Assembly: GCA_965250225.1 (NCBI GenBank)
Contig: CBDFNQ010000028.1
Location: 1 to 64,000, forward strand
Length of the DNA: 64,000 nt
From: CBDEUK01 sp965250225
Lineage (GTDB): Bacteria > Pseudomonadota > Gammaproteobacteria > Eutrophobiales > Eutrophobiaceae
Reading direction: 5' to 3'
Positions 1 through 9,423 of this stretch are shown in pieces; position 1 is the first letter of the stretch; every line of letters begins with the position of its first letter. Under the pieces are notes generated by a model. It was not told the DNA's origin. It did not search any database and saw nothing but the letters and a program-made list of their open reading frames with translations. The translations under genes and the position numbers were made by a program.

Positions 1-44
1 TGAAGGATGTATTTACTTTGTTGCTTTCGTTAAACAACGATAAA

Positions 45-310
45 CAATAAGGTAGCTCTTCCTGATAACGCTCGTCTAAGGTTCCCCGTGGTTGTCAATG
101 CGCGTTATCAGGAAAAGCAATCTAAATGATATTACCCCCAACCCCTAAGGGGCTTATGTGCGGCACTTAACATAACGCGGGTTATGTAAAATACGCTGCT
201 AAAATAAAACAGCGACTAAGGTAGCGTGCTTCGCATAACCAACGTTATGTGTAAATGCCGCAGTCGCTAACGCTCCAAAAGGAAGAATGATTATATTACC
301 CGCCCACCCA
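45..310. repeat. Structured repeat, copy 1 (about 270 bp)
   Basis: This stretch aligns along its whole length with 9424-9705. It begins with CAATAAGGT and contains a hairpin with 11-bp arms at 61-71 and 102-112 (CCTGATAACGC and its complement), a short CCCCTAAGGGG hairpin near 142, and a second long hairpin at 165-250. That second hairpin carries two palindromic blocks, CATAAC-N4-GTTATG at each foot. ACTTAAC (165-171) fits the integron attC R'' consensus RYYYAAC, and GTTATGT (244-250) is one base off the R' consensus GTTRRRY. It could be an attC-like single-strand recombination site, a recombinase binding region, or an RNA element. The function is not known to me. Confidence 0.75.
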
Positions 311-393
311 TTGTCTGCAAAAAAATACTCCAGCCTCGCATACTGCCGCGAGTCTTCCGTTTTATTTTTTAGCAGCCAATCCCTGTAAAAGAT

Positions 394-417
394 AAAAGCA
401 AAAGCAAAAGCAAAAGC
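394..417. repeat. Short hexamer tandem repeat
   Basis: Four perfect AAAAGC units lie in a row just downstream of repeat copy 1. Related AAAAGC/AGCAGC units follow copy 2 near 9773. The intervening ORF on the minus strand here is low-complexity and is not supported as a gene. Confidence 0.6.
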
Positions 418-514
418 TAAAAACAAAACAGTACATTGGCTTTGTTTGTCTCTGTGCTGCCCCGTAAAAACGCCACTCTCATCTGTTTGCCTTTAAAGGT
501 TAGCACCGTACTCA

Positions 515-1682
515 CAACGTCAAGGATATATACCCAAGATCGATGAAAGAGCTTGATGTTTATGAATTAAGAGATCAGTCTATCACCTATGAGCAAGATT
601 GAATTAACCGCAGAAAACAAATTGAAATTAGAAGCACGACATAAGCAAGTGCGAGATATCCGGGAAGGTGATCGTATCAAAGCCGTATTACTGAATTCTG
701 AAGGGTGGAGCACAACGATGATAGCGCAAGCCTTGCGCAAACATGAAACCTGTATACTTCGTCACTTGAAGGACTATACCGGAGAGCAGAAATTGCACTG
801 TGCAAACGGCGGTTCCGAGGAGAAATTAAGCAAGCGACAATGTGACGAATTACTCGCACATCTGACAGCACATCTATATCAACATAACCACCAAATTGTG
901 GCTTACATCAAGACCCGTTATGGGGTTGACTACACGGTATCGGGTTTACATAAATGGTTGCATCGTCAAGGATTTGTTTATAAACAACCCAAAGGGATCC
1001 CCGCCAAAGCCGATGTTGAACAACAACATGCCTTTATCAAGCAGTATGACGTATTGAAAGCAAACGTCGGTGCTGATGAGCCTATTTTGTTTGGTGATGG
1101 CGTGCATCCGACACAGTCGACGAAATTGAGTCACGGTTGGATAAAGAGAGGGACAAATAAGCTTATCAAAACAACCGCGAGTCGCACACGGATTAACCTA
1201 TTAGGTGCGATTGAACTCAATGCCTTGTCAAACACGGTGACAGAAACCTATGACACGATTAATGCCGACAGCATTGTTGATTTTCTATCCAAATTACGAG
1301 CGCAATACGTTGATGCAAACACCCTTCACTGGATAGTTGATGGGGCGGGTTATCATAAGGCGGCGAGTGTTAAAGAAAAGGCAAACGAACTTAATATTAA
1401 GATACACATCCTGCCGCCTTATAGTCCTAATTTGAATCCGATAGAACGTTTATGGAAAGTGATGAACGAACACGTCCGTAATAACCACTATTTCCATTCG
1501 GCCAAGGAATTTCGTGAGCAAATCGATGACTTTTTCAAAAACACTTTACCGGATATCGCGGACTCATTGAACGATAGAATTAATGATAACTTTCAGATCA
1601 TCGATCCTGCAACTTGAAGTTGATTGAGTATATAAATGACTTCAATTAAATAATTTAAAGGATGAAGTCATCCTTGACGTTG
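515..1682 (+). mobile_element. IS630-type insertion sequence
   Basis: A 13-bp perfect inverted repeat, CAACGTCAAGGAT at 515-527 and its complement at 1670-1682, encloses a single intact IS630-type transposase gene. IS630 elements normally insert at TA. I could not see a clean TA duplication next to these arms, so the exact ends may lie a few bases further out. Confidence 0.75.
589..1617 (+). CDS. IS630 family transposase
   Basis: The 342-residue protein has an N-terminal winged-helix/homeodomain-like DNA-binding half and a DDE superfamily nuclease domain. Visible catalytic-region motifs are LFGDGVHPTQ (first acidic residue near 165), IVDGAGYHKA (second, near 245) and ILPPYSPNLNPIERLWKVMN near 280, the hallmark DDE-domain end of IS630 proteins. 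Length is normal for the family, the reading frame is intact, and it sits inside 13-bp inverted repeats, so the element may still be able to move. It would cut and paste the surrounding element. Confidence 0.93.
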   Translation: MSKIELTAENKLKLEARHKQVRDIREGDRIKAVLLNSEGWSTTMIAQALRKHETCILRHLKDYTGEQKLHCANGGSEEKLSKRQCDELLAHLTAHLYQHNHQIVAYIKTRYGVDYTVSGLHKWLHRQGFVYKQPKGIPAKADVEQQHAFIKQYDVLKANVGADEPILFGDGVHPTQSTKLSHGWIKRGTNKLIKTTASRTRINLLGAIELNALSNTVTETYDTINADSIVDFLSKLRAQYVDANTLHWIVDGAGYHKAASVKEKANELNIKIHILPPYSPNLNPIERLWKVMNEHVRNNHYFHSAKEFREQIDDFFKNTLPDIADSLNDRINDNFQIIDPAT

Positions 1683-1759
1683 CTCCGCTCGATGCTCTTT
1701 CAAATAAGGCAAACAGACAAGAACGGCTTGTCTGTGTTTTACCTGAAGGAGAAAGAATA

Positions 1760-1927
1760 ATGAATGATATTAATCCGTGGGAAATCGAAAAAATAATTGA
1801 AGTTGCCAACTGTTTACAGAAACACGGCAGCAGTGCGGGCAGTATGGGTGAAGTAATCGCGGCAGCGTTTGTCTTGAATAAACCCGAATACTTACCTGAT
1901 ATGTACAGCGATATGGTGGAAGCCTGA
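1760..1927 (+). CDS. Small hypothetical protein (55 aa)
   Basis: A short frame opens with ATG at 1760 behind a strong ribosome binding site (AAGGAGAAAG, about 5 bases upstream). It encodes an acidic, apparently soluble 55-residue protein starting MNDINPWEIEKIIEVANCLQ. It ends shortly before a terminator-like hairpin at 1992-2026, so RBS, ORF and terminator form a complete small transcription unit next to the IS630 element. I do not recognise the family. Codon use looks coherent and no larger frame competes on either strand. Confidence 0.55.
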   Translation: MNDINPWEIEKIIEVANCLQKHGSSAGSMGEVIAAAFVLNKPEYLPDMYSDMVEA

Positions 1928-1985
1928 AATCATGGGGTCAGACTCGTTGAAATAATATTATTCCGGTGAATTCACCAATGAGTGA

Positions 1986-2026
1986 AAGGTGCCGGAGTGA
2001 TTTAATTTTAACCACTCCGGTTTTTT
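1986..2026 (+). terminator. REP-type repeat acting as terminator-like hairpin
   Basis: CCGGAGTG (1992-1999) and CACTCCGG (2013-2020) form a perfect 8-bp stem followed by six T residues. The left arm and loop are one copy of the repeat AAAGGTGCCGGAGTGATTTA, also found at 11757 and, inverted and tandem, at 12614-12695 around the RAYT gene. Confidence 0.7.
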
Positions 2027-2090
2027 ATGGTTTAGTCATTCTCTTTAGAAAATAATACGGGACGTTACCCTTAATAAAAAACAGCAACAA

Positions 2091-2127
2091 AAAAAGCCCC
2101 GTTCATCTAGTTGAACGGGGCTTTTTT
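2091..2127. terminator. Bidirectional intrinsic terminator
   Basis: A perfect GC-rich stem (GCCCCGTTCA with its complement, 2096-2121) is flanked by A-run and T-run tails on both sides. It would end the minus-strand gene finishing at 2136 and any transcript arriving from the left. Confidence 0.85.
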
Positions 2128-2135
2128 AATGGGCT

Positions 2136-2405
2136 TTATTGACGATGATAAAGTTCAAAGCGTAGCGCGTGAATGACGGTCTCCATCAAATAAAACAGAC
2201 CACTGGTGGCTTGTTCAGATAAGACCAATTGATCTTGTTCACAATTAGCCGAGAGTTCCTGCAAAGTCGCCATGGCATCATGGACATTATGCAAAGTATC
2301 AATCTGTAAATAGCCAATCAGCGGATTATGATGCGGCGGGAAAGTCGTTTTGAAATACTTCTTAGAATATTGTTTTTCACGATCTGCCTGATTCTTTTTA
2401 GCCAT
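2136..2405 (-). CDS. Small hypothetical protein, possibly DUF3077-like
   Basis: An 89-residue protein with a basic N-terminus (KKNQADREKQYSKKYFK) and a helical C-terminal half (DAMATLQELSANC...LFYLMETVIHALRFE). That half resembles the small helical DUF3077-type proteins; this is a weak similarity judged by eye. It is the second frame of a two-ORF unit: its ATG overlaps the last codons of a 27-aa frame that begins right after a conserved leader (2479-2555). A bidirectional terminator follows 9 bases after its stop. Function unknown. Confidence 0.55.
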   Translation of the reverse strand: MAKKNQADREKQYSKKYFKTTFPPHHNPLIGYLQIDTLHNVHDAMATLQELSANCEQDQLVLSEQATSGLFYLMETVIHALRFELYHRQ

Positions 2406-2481
2406 TGACCGTCCCTCCCAGCGGCAAGCCGCGAATGAGAGACGAATTGATATAAGATTGTGTAGAATGATCTGTAGTCAT
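2398..2481 (-). CDS. 27-aa leader-linked small ORF
   Basis: The frame starts MTTDHSTQSYINSSLIRG and ends eight bases inside the next ORF, an arrangement that suggests translational coupling. Its first codons (ATGACTACA...) and the preceding leader match the start of the 168-aa gene at 50666-51172, which argues that this start codon is really used. It may be a coupling peptide, or the N-terminal remnant of a gene now split by a frameshift. Confidence 0.45.
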   Translation of the reverse strand: MTTDHSTQSYINSSLIRGLPLGGTVNG

Positions 2482-2555
2482 AATAACCTCTTCTGTAGGT
2501 TGTTTTGATTAGCTGGACCTTGGTGTTAACGCACCTTGGTTCAGCGCCTATTATT
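2479..2555 (-). promoter_or_regulatory. Conserved 5' leader, copy 1
   Basis: Read on the minus strand, this leader carries CCAAGGTG, a short loop, then CACCAAGG (GGTG and CACC can pair), then AGCTAATCA, and ends at ATGACTACA. The same order and nearly the same bases occur at 51170-51246 before an otherwise different gene. It starts directly after the hicA stop, so it lies between genes rather than inside one. Confidence 0.7.
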
Positions 2556-2779
2556 TACGTATTTAAAAACTCCTCAGTTGATATGCCTGACTGTTTCAGA
2601 ATAGCTTTCAATGTCCCTTCCGGCATATCACCGGGATGGTTGGGGATCGTGGTATAAAGATCCGTTGTCGTGTTGTACCAGATCTCGTGAGAGCCAGCCG
2701 CTTGTCGATCAAACACAAACCCCAACTTCTTGAGCCGTTTGATGATTTGCCGATATTTAAATCCGGCTAACCGACCCAT
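2555..2779 (-). CDS. hicA: HicA-type mRNA interferase toxin
   Basis: The 74-residue protein has the YcfA/HicA double-stranded-RNA-binding fold. It shows a basic N-terminus (KYRQIIKRLKKLGFVFDRQ), the conserved GSHEIWYN segment holding the catalytic histidine, and the family end TIPNHPGDMPEGTLKAILKQ. HicA toxins cut mRNA and are silenced by HicB. It abuts the hicB stop codon with no gap, so the two are co-translated. The order here is antitoxin first, then toxin. The frame is intact. Confidence 0.9.
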   Translation of the reverse strand: MGRLAGFKYRQIIKRLKKLGFVFDRQAAGSHEIWYNTTTDLYTTIPNHPGDMPEGTLKAILKQSGISTEEFLNT

Positions 2780-3009
2780 TAACCGCTGACCACCAGCGGG
2801 TAATCGAAAGAATCCTCAGTGTGTTTCAATGTGGGATGCCCTTGTCGTTCCGTCTGGGCTTCCATGAGCTTCTTGGCCACGTCACGGGCGATCTCTAAGG
2901 TTTCTGTCACCGTACGTCCCTGAGCCACCAGACCGGGTATATCCTCAGTGGTGGCGAGATACACACCCTCTGGTAACTTCTCAATATGTAAATTAACAAT
3001 CTGTTCCAT
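2779..3009 (-). CDS. hicB: HicB-type antitoxin
   Basis: A 76-residue protein from the internal ATG at 3009 (MEQIVNLHIEKLPEG), preferred over the longer frame opening at 3057 because that would run into the upstream regulator gene. It carries the HicB partial RNase H-like fold signature YLATTEDIPGLVAQGRTVTE followed by a helix with AREVA-like spacing. It should bind and neutralise HicA. There is no obvious C-terminal DNA-binding domain, so the XRE protein encoded just upstream on the same strand may provide operator binding; that is inference. Confidence 0.88.
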   Translation of the reverse strand: MEQIVNLHIEKLPEGVYLATTEDIPGLVAQGRTVTETLEIARDVAKKLMEAQTERQGHPTLKHTEDSFDYPLVVSG

Positions 3010-3025
3010 TGCTTTACTCTCTTGG

Positions 3026-3391
3026 TTAGACGGCTTTATTCCAGCGCCGTGATTCATATTTAATAATCATTCCTTCGACCAATTCCTTGATAATCGTTCG
3101 CTGTTCAGGCTCCAGGCGGGAGACCGCTTCAAACTGTAATTTAAGATCATCATCCGGTCCGCGTTCGTCTTTATCGAAGACCAGCATATCGGCACTGACA
3201 CTCAATGCAATCGCCAGTTTGCGAATGACATCCAGAGTGGGCTGGGAATCTCCAGCCTCATAACGTCGGATCTGTGCAACGTGAACCCCGGCCATCTCAG
3301 CCAGAGCTTGCTGGGTAAAGCCTTTCTCTTTGCGGAGCGTGGCGAGGCGATCTTGGAAATCCATAGCAAGTAAAATAAGTTGTTGAGACAT
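3026..3391 (-). CDS. XRE-family HTH regulator
   Basis: The N-terminal helix-turn-helix reads LATLRKEKGFTQQALAEMAG, then VHVAQIRRYEAGDSQPTLDV, the classic HTH_3 pattern of Cro/cI-like regulators. A charged C-terminal tail (ERGPDDDLKLQFEAVSRLEP) follows. The start is set at ATG 3391, with a GTG at 3397 as alternative behind AAGGGG. It lies 16 bases upstream of hicB on the same strand, so it probably regulates this toxin-antitoxin operon or belongs to it. Confidence 0.85.
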   Translation of the reverse strand: MSQQLILLAMDFQDRLATLRKEKGFTQQALAEMAGVHVAQIRRYEAGDSQPTLDVIRKLAIALSVSADMLVFDKDERGPDDDLKLQFEAVSRLEPEQRTIIKELVEGMIIKYESRRWNKAV

Positions 3392-4149
3392 AGCCACTAT
3401 AACCCCTTCAATATGAACGCTTGTTGAAAAATAGCATATATGCGATTATTAAGATAGCTTTATTATGTATTGACAGGTTTTTAACGGAGACTCGAATATG
3501 GCTCGATTCACAGATCAGCAGATAGACCGACTCAAGCAAGACATCTCCCTGCAACGCTTGATCGAATCACAGAGTATTAAACTCAAGAAACACGGCAAAG
3601 ACCTAATCGGTTTATGTCCCTTCCACGATGATCACGATCCATCCTTAGTGATAACTCCCGATAAAAACTTATGGCATTGCCTGGGTGCCTGTCAGTGTGG
3701 TGGTTCAGTGATTGATTGGGTAATGAAAAGCGAAGGTGTGAGTTTTAGGCACGCGACTGAGTTACTGAGGAATGATTACCATCCTTCTTTAGTTGCATCA
3801 TCTTCCAAACCGCTTACCGGTGCGCAACCTCCTGGCGCACCGGTATACCGTGCGTCCCTGCACATAAAACGTTCCCGAACAAAAAAAATAGTTACCCCAT
3901 TCCAACGTGATACCGATGATCAAAAATTATTAAACCAGGTGATCGATTATTATCACCAAACCTTAAAGCAAAGTCCGGAAGCCCAAGCTTATTTAGAAAA
4001 ACGCGGATTAATCCATCCCGAACTGATTGATACATTCAAGTTAGGCTTTGCCAATCGATCATTAGGTTATCGTCTACCACGTAAAGAAACCAAAGACGGT
4101 GCAGCAATAAGAGGACAATTACAACGCATTGGTTTATTACGTGAGACCG

Positions 4150-5536
4150 GAGTTATAACTGAATCTGGTGTTTAGGGGTTGAAAAAAAGCGGCGTATCTG
4201 GTTGATTTGAAGTTCGTGAAATCAATCAAATAACCAAAAGAGGATACGCCGCTATGAGTAAGAATAACGTTGTCGGTCTCAAAGATCGAGCCACCATCAC
4301 AGATGCATTAACTGAACTGCTACAAAGCGGAGCACAGCAATTGATCCATCAAGCCGTACAAGTTGAATTGGAAGAACTGCTTGCACATCATGTCGAGCGT
4401 TTAACGTCAGAAGGCAAGGCCGCTGTTGTTCGTAATGGTTATCTGCCTGAACGAAAGCTCCTGACAGGGATTGGGCCGGTGACGGTTAAGATCCCCAAAG
4501 TACGTGCCAAATCAGGAGAACCCGTCACCTTTCATTCGGCACTGGTGCCACCGTATGTACGCAAGACACAATCCATTGAAGCTGCCCTGCCATGGCTTTA
4601 TCTCAAAGGAATATCCACAGGTGAAATGGAAGCCGCCTTAACGGTCTTGGTGGGTCCTGAGGCACAGGGACTCTCCGCCAATACGATTTCACGGCTCAAG
4701 CAAGAATGGGGACAACAATACCAACAATGGCGAGAGACGCCATTGGACAAAGACCAATGGGTTTACATCTGGGCAGACGGGATCTATTCAGGACTGAGGT
4801 CAGAAGAGTCCAAGCTCTGCGCCCTGGTGATTATTGGTGTCAATGAGCGAGGTCAAAAACACTTTCTGGCGATTGAAGATGGTGTTCGTGAATCAACCCA
4901 GAGCTGGCGAGAAGTATTGCTCAAGCTCAAATCACGTGGCATGAACGTCCCCCAACTGGCGATTGGAGATGGCGCATTGGGGTTCTGGGCTGCGATGGAC
5001 GAAGTCTATGCTGAAACACGACATCAACGATGCTGGGTGCATAAAACGGCGAATGTGTTGAACGCCCTACCGAAATTGTCACAACCTAAAGCCAAGCAGG
5101 CCTTACATGGCATCTGGCAAGCAGAGACAAAGCACAACGCCGAGAAAGCCTTTGAACTCTTTATCCAGACCTATGACGACAAATACCCAAAAGCCACAAC
5201 GTGTTTACAAAAAGACCGTGAAGAATTGCTCGCTTTCTATGACTTCCCGGCACAACATTGGCAAAGTATTCGAACCAGTAATCCAATTGAATCGACCTTT
5301 GCGACAATACGTCACAGGACAAAACGAGCACGGGGTTGCCTGTCGCGTGACGGCATGTTGCATATGATGTTTAAGCTTGGAGAATGTGCACAAGGTAAAT
5401 GGCGACGCCTAAGAGGATTTGATCACCTCGCCAAGGTCATCAAAGGTGTTCAATTTAAAGACGGTATAGAAGTGTCAAATAACAATCAGATCGCCGCTTG
5501 ATTCAATTGGTCAAACACCAGATTTGACAATAACTC
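4150..5536 (+). mobile_element. IS256-type insertion sequence with 9-bp target duplication
   Basis: Both ends start GAGTTAT and share AATCTGGTGTTT further in, giving an imperfect inverted repeat of about 24 bp. The 9-bp sequence GTGAGACCG occurs immediately left (4141-4149) and right (5537-5545). A target duplication of 8-9 bp is what IS256-family elements make. Removing the element and one copy restores the primase reading frame exactly. Confidence 0.95.
4254..5501 (+). CDS. IS256 family (Mutator-type) transposase
   Basis: The 415-residue protein is full length and in frame. It has the N-terminal region ending in a basic stretch (VRNGYLPERKLLTGIGPVTV) and the MULE-type DDE core: WADGIYSGLR (first D near 174), AIGDGALGFWAAM (second D near 238), and the late acidic residue in SNPIESTFATIRHRTKRARG. 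These are the usual IS256 landmarks. The start follows AAAAGAGGATACGCCGCT, with a possible weak ribosome binding site. The intact gene and ends suggest a fairly recent insertion. Confidence 0.95.
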   Translation: MSKNNVVGLKDRATITDALTELLQSGAQQLIHQAVQVELEELLAHHVERLTSEGKAAVVRNGYLPERKLLTGIGPVTVKIPKVRAKSGEPVTFHSALVPPYVRKTQSIEAALPWLYLKGISTGEMEAALTVLVGPEAQGLSANTISRLKQEWGQQYQQWRETPLDKDQWVYIWADGIYSGLRSEESKLCALVIIGVNERGQKHFLAIEDGVRESTQSWREVLLKLKSRGMNVPQLAIGDGALGFWAAMDEVYAETRHQRCWVHKTANVLNALPKLSQPKAKQALHGIWQAETKHNAEKAFELFIQTYDDKYPKATTCLQKDREELLAFYDFPAQHWQSIRTSNPIESTFATIRHRTKRARGCLSRDGMLHMMFKLGECAQGKWRRLRGFDHLAKVIKGVQFKDGIEVSNNNQIAA

Positions 5537-8048
5537 GTGAGACCGGCCACGAACACTTTAATGGTTCACTTGTGATCCCTGTCTTTGGTGACCAAGGTAA
5601 TGTGACCGAAGTCTATGGCAGAAAGATAACCAAGAAACTCAGACCAGGGACACCACATCATTTATATTTACCGGGATCGCATCAAGGTATTTTTAATTTA
5701 GCCGCATTGAAAAACAATAATGAGATCATATTATGTGAATCGTTAATCGATGCGTTAACGTTCTGGTGTGCTGGTTATACCAATGTCACAACGAGCTACG
5801 GTATAGAAGGTTTTACTAAAGAACACATCAGCGCATTTAAACAATACAACGTTGAAAGAATATTGATTGCATACGATAGAGATGAAGCGGGAAACAAAGC
5901 TGCAGAGAAATTAGCAAAACAATTAATTAAATCCGGACTAGATTGTTATCGACTTCACTTCCCGAAAGGCAGTGATGCAAATCAATATGCATTAGATGTG
6001 ACACCGGCCAATAAAAGTTTAGGGGTAGTAATTAGAAGTGCCGAATGGATGGGAAATAATAAACCTGAAAAAAAGATCACAACACAAGCAATTGAAGAGA
6101 CGCATTCTAAAGTTACAACAGGACAAACAGACATTGTTCCTTTAGCTGCCGAACAATCGCCCCCTGATATTGAATTACCTGCCTCAGCTGTACCACCATC
6201 CCCGGTTGAACTCACAGAAGCTAAAGTATCAGAAGTCGCTCCTGTGCATCCCTGCACCCGCGACACTCGGACATCCTGTCCAGCGCAGCAAATTAATATT
6301 GAATATGGTAATCGAGCTTATCGTGTTCGTGGCTTACAAAAAAATACCAGCTACGAAGTATTAAAAGTCAATGTACTGGTAAAAGTGAATGACGCGATCC
6401 ACGTCGATACCTTTGATTTATACAATGCCAAACAACGGCAAGCCTTTGCGCGGGTCGCAGCAAGTGAATGTGATGTAGAAGAAAAAACAATCCAGAGAGA
6501 CTTAGGACAATTGTTATTGCAGTTAGAAGCCTTGCAAGACAAAGCGATACAAGCCGCATTAAAACCGAATGAACCCACCGGCTACACAATGGACGAGCAA
6601 GAACGGGAAAGCGCATTAACCTTATTACGTGATGTTAACCTGGTGCAACGGATTACTGATGATATTAGCAAGGCCGGATTAATTGGAGAACCAACCAATG
6701 CCTTAATGGGTTATCTAGCTACCGTCTCACGTAAACTCAAAACACCGTTAGCCATCATTATACAAAGTACATCCGCCGCCGGTAAAAGTGCGTTAATGGA
6801 TGCGGTATTAAAACTGGTCCCGCAAGAAGATCGGGTACATTACTCAGCAATGACGGGGCAATCCTTGTTCTATCTGGGTGAAACCGATCTAAAACATAAA
6901 ATCCTGGGCATTGCCGAAGAAGAAGGGGTACGGCAAGCGGCCTATGCCTTAAAGCTGTTACAAAGTGAAGGAGAATTAACAATAGCCTCAACCGGCAAAG
7001 ATCCGCAAAGCGGTAAACTCATTACCGAAGAATACCGTGTTGAAGGGCCGATAATGTTGTTCTTAACCACAACAGCAATCGACATCGATGAAGAATTAAT
7101 GAATCGCTGTGTTGTACTCACCATAAACGAGATCACGTGAACAAACGGCAGCGATACAAGACCAGACAACGGCAGGCCAGAACCTTATCCGGCTTGCTTA
7201 GCTAGCAATAAATCAGAACAACTAATCCAACAACACCAGAACGCACAACGATTGTTACGACCGTTAGCGGTCGTCGAATCCTTATGCCGAACAACTGGCC
7301 TTTGCAGACAGTAGAACAAGAACCCGCCGCGATCACGAAAAGTATTTAACCCTGATTGAATCGATAGCATTACTACATCAATACCAACGCGATATAAAAA
7401 CCGTTAATAGTGATGGTAAAGAATATTGAATATATAGAAGTCACTAAAAAAGATATTGCATTAGCAAATGAATTAGCCCACGAAATCTTAGGCCGTTCCC
7501 TGGATGAATTACCGCCACCCACGCGCAATCTTATTACAGACCTTACTGTTATTACCCTGTTGTCCGATAAAATGAAAAGACGACGGCCTTAAGGCAACGT
7601 GAAGTCCGTTTTACGCGCACGAGCAAGTCAGAGAGAGTGCAGGCTTGTCGGACAAACAAGTGCGCGTCCATCTCGAACGCCTGGTAGTGCTGGAATATGT
7701 CTTTGCCCATCACGGCAGGAACGGCCAACGGTATGTTTATGAATTGGTGTTCGATGGTGAATTAGAAAACGGATCACCACAGTTACCGGGCTTGATTGAT
7801 GTGGAACAGTTAAAGGATAGCACTACGACGGCCAACCTCGTGGCCTCAAGTGATGACCCCGTGCCCGACTCGTGGCCTGTTAGTGGTCAGCTAGGGGCTA
7901 CCTTGTCAAAGGATAAAAATGCAGTAAAACCCAGTAATGATAAGGGATTAAACAATAATAATGACACCACCGCTGAAATGGACTTATTAACGGTGAAAAA
8001 ATCTGGGAAGGAGTCGTACTCCACTTCTTTAGTTGCTGAGCGATAACA

Positions 8049-9099
8049 ATGCCGTATGTCGAACGTCCCATTGAAATACCCAGCGATCCGCGATCATTAC
8101 ACGCCTATGTCTTGGCCTACATTGAACATCTGAAGACACAGCACTATGCCGTGCAGAGTGTGCAATACAAATACGCTTCATTAATCTGGTTTATTGAATG
8201 GTGCGAGGAACGCGGGATAGATCGAATAGAAGCGATCACCCGGCCTATATTACAACGCTATCAACGGCACTTATATTATGCTGTAGGTCGCGGGTGACAA
8301 ACCGTTATCGATAGCAAGTCAACGCAATCGATTAACAGCCGTGCGCACCTGGTTCCGGTTCTTAATGCGCGAGAATTTAATTTTATACAACCCGGCCAGT
8401 GAACTGGAATTACCGAAGCCGGAGTATCGTTTACCGAAACACACGTTAACGAGTGAGGAAGCCGAATGTGTCTTAACACAACCTGACATTGATACCGATG
8501 CCGGATTAAGAGATCGCGCCATACTGGAAGTGCTTTACTCCACCGGCATCCGCCGAATGGAAATGATCAACTTAATGAAACACGATATGAATACCGCCGC
8601 CGGTATCCTTGCGATCAGACAAGGCAAAGGCAGACGTGATCGCTTTGTACCGATAGGTGAACGTGCGTTACTCTGGATACAAAAGTATGTAGAAGACATC
8701 CGACCACAACACACCTTACCTCGGAGTCCTGACAATATATTTTTAGATGAAACTGGACAACGACTCGATCCGCATCGCATTAGTCGTGCGGTAAAAAAAT
8801 ACGTCAAGCAATCGAATGTTGATAAGACAGGTTCGTGTCATTTGTTTCGACACACGATGGCCACGTTGATGTTAGAGAACGGCGCAGACATTCGATTCAT
8901 ACAACAGATGTTAGGTCACTCGCAATTATCAACCACAGAAATCTATACGCACGTTGCAATACACAAATTAAAAGAAATCCATACCTTGACACATCCAGGG
9001 AAACTAAAATCACGTACTGATGACAATCATAACGATGACGATGCAATAGACATATTACTCGACACATTAATAGCAGAGAGTGAAGAGGACGATGTATAG
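8049..9099 (+). pseudogene. Frameshifted tyrosine recombinase (XerC-like)
   Basis: The first frame (8049-8297) encodes the SAM-like core-binding half, starting two bases after the primase frame ends (MPYVERPIEIPSDPRSLHAY). It stops at TGA right after GGTCGCGGG. One base over, the frame continues DKPLSIASQRNRLTAVRTWF and runs through the catalytic domain to 9099. Catalytic residues are visible: the arginine of YSTGIRRMEMINL, HLFRHTMATLML (HxxR), LGHSQLSTTEIYTH (H and the nucleophile Y). A single indel therefore splits an otherwise complete recombinase. It would have integrated and excised the island that carried the primase. A sequencing error is possible. Confidence 0.88.
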
Positions 9100-9423
9100 G
9101 AATACAAGTGTCGCGGGTGCAGGACGCACAGGAGCGACTATTGACACAGTGGAATAGATGGACGCATCGAGACATCTTGCCGCGCGTCACAAAGCTTGCG
9201 TTTGTCTTCTCATCTTCCCTACGGGTGTTCAGCCAGGCAAGCTTTGCGCCGCGCTGCTTCAGGAATGAATTTATCTTCATCGTCTTTGTTTAACATCAAA
9301 AACATAAGGAGCAACACATCCCGCAAAAAACGCGGGAAGTATTGCGGTATTAATAAATGCCAGCAACAGAGAGGCAATCATCAAAAATAATATTGTGTGC
9401 CTTACTGTTGCTGGCAAAAAGAG
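9100..9423. other. Gap after recombinase with hairpins
   Basis: No convincing gene is seen. Two inverted repeats stand out: CCCGC/GCGGG around an A-rich loop at 9320-9336, and a strong hairpin at 9358-9416 with 12-bp arms TGCCAGCAACAG/CTGTTGCTGGCA plus an inner AGGCA/TGCCT pair. The latter leads straight into repeat copy 2 and may be a terminator or part of the element end. Confidence 0.6.

Larger units (their letters stand above)
3498..8046 (+). pseudogene. Broken CHC2/Toprim primase-helicase of a genomic island
   Basis: The first 217 residues (3498-4149) hold a DnaG-type CHC2 zinc finger (LCPFHDDHDPS at 39-49; WHCLGACQCGG at 59-69). After removal of the IS256-type element (4150-5536) and one 9-bp duplication, the frame continues in phase at 5546 with a Toprim domain (LCESLIDALTFW, IAYDRDEAGNKAAEK) and a helicase-like ATPase (Walker A STSAAGKSALMD; IAEEEG). 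A TGA at 7138-7140 ends this frame, but the same protein can be read on in other frames: near 7210-7270 (ending RLLRPLAVVES), near 7285-7430 (RTRRDHEKYLTLIESIAL), then IEYIEVTKKDIALANELAHE to 7592, and KQVRVHLERLVVLEYVFAHH from about 7650 to 8046. At least four frameshifts are needed. It is a dead island replication gene followed by the recombinase. Confidence 0.85.

Noticed and set aside
199..426. Open frame of 75 codons on the minus strand with a repetitive FAFAFAF start.
   Set aside because: The N-terminus is only the AAAAGC tandem repeat read as protein, and the rest overlaps repeat copy 1. No ribosome binding site and no family.
4175..4254. Programmed frameshift or normal stop ending the primase at 4175.
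   Set aside because: The stop lies inside the IS256-type end sequence; removing the element and one 9-bp copy restores the frame, so it is an insertion effect.
5982..7370. Minus-strand and alternative-frame ORFs of 60-94 codons across the primase gene.
   Set aside because: They are shadows of the real frames, which carry Toprim and ATPase motifs.
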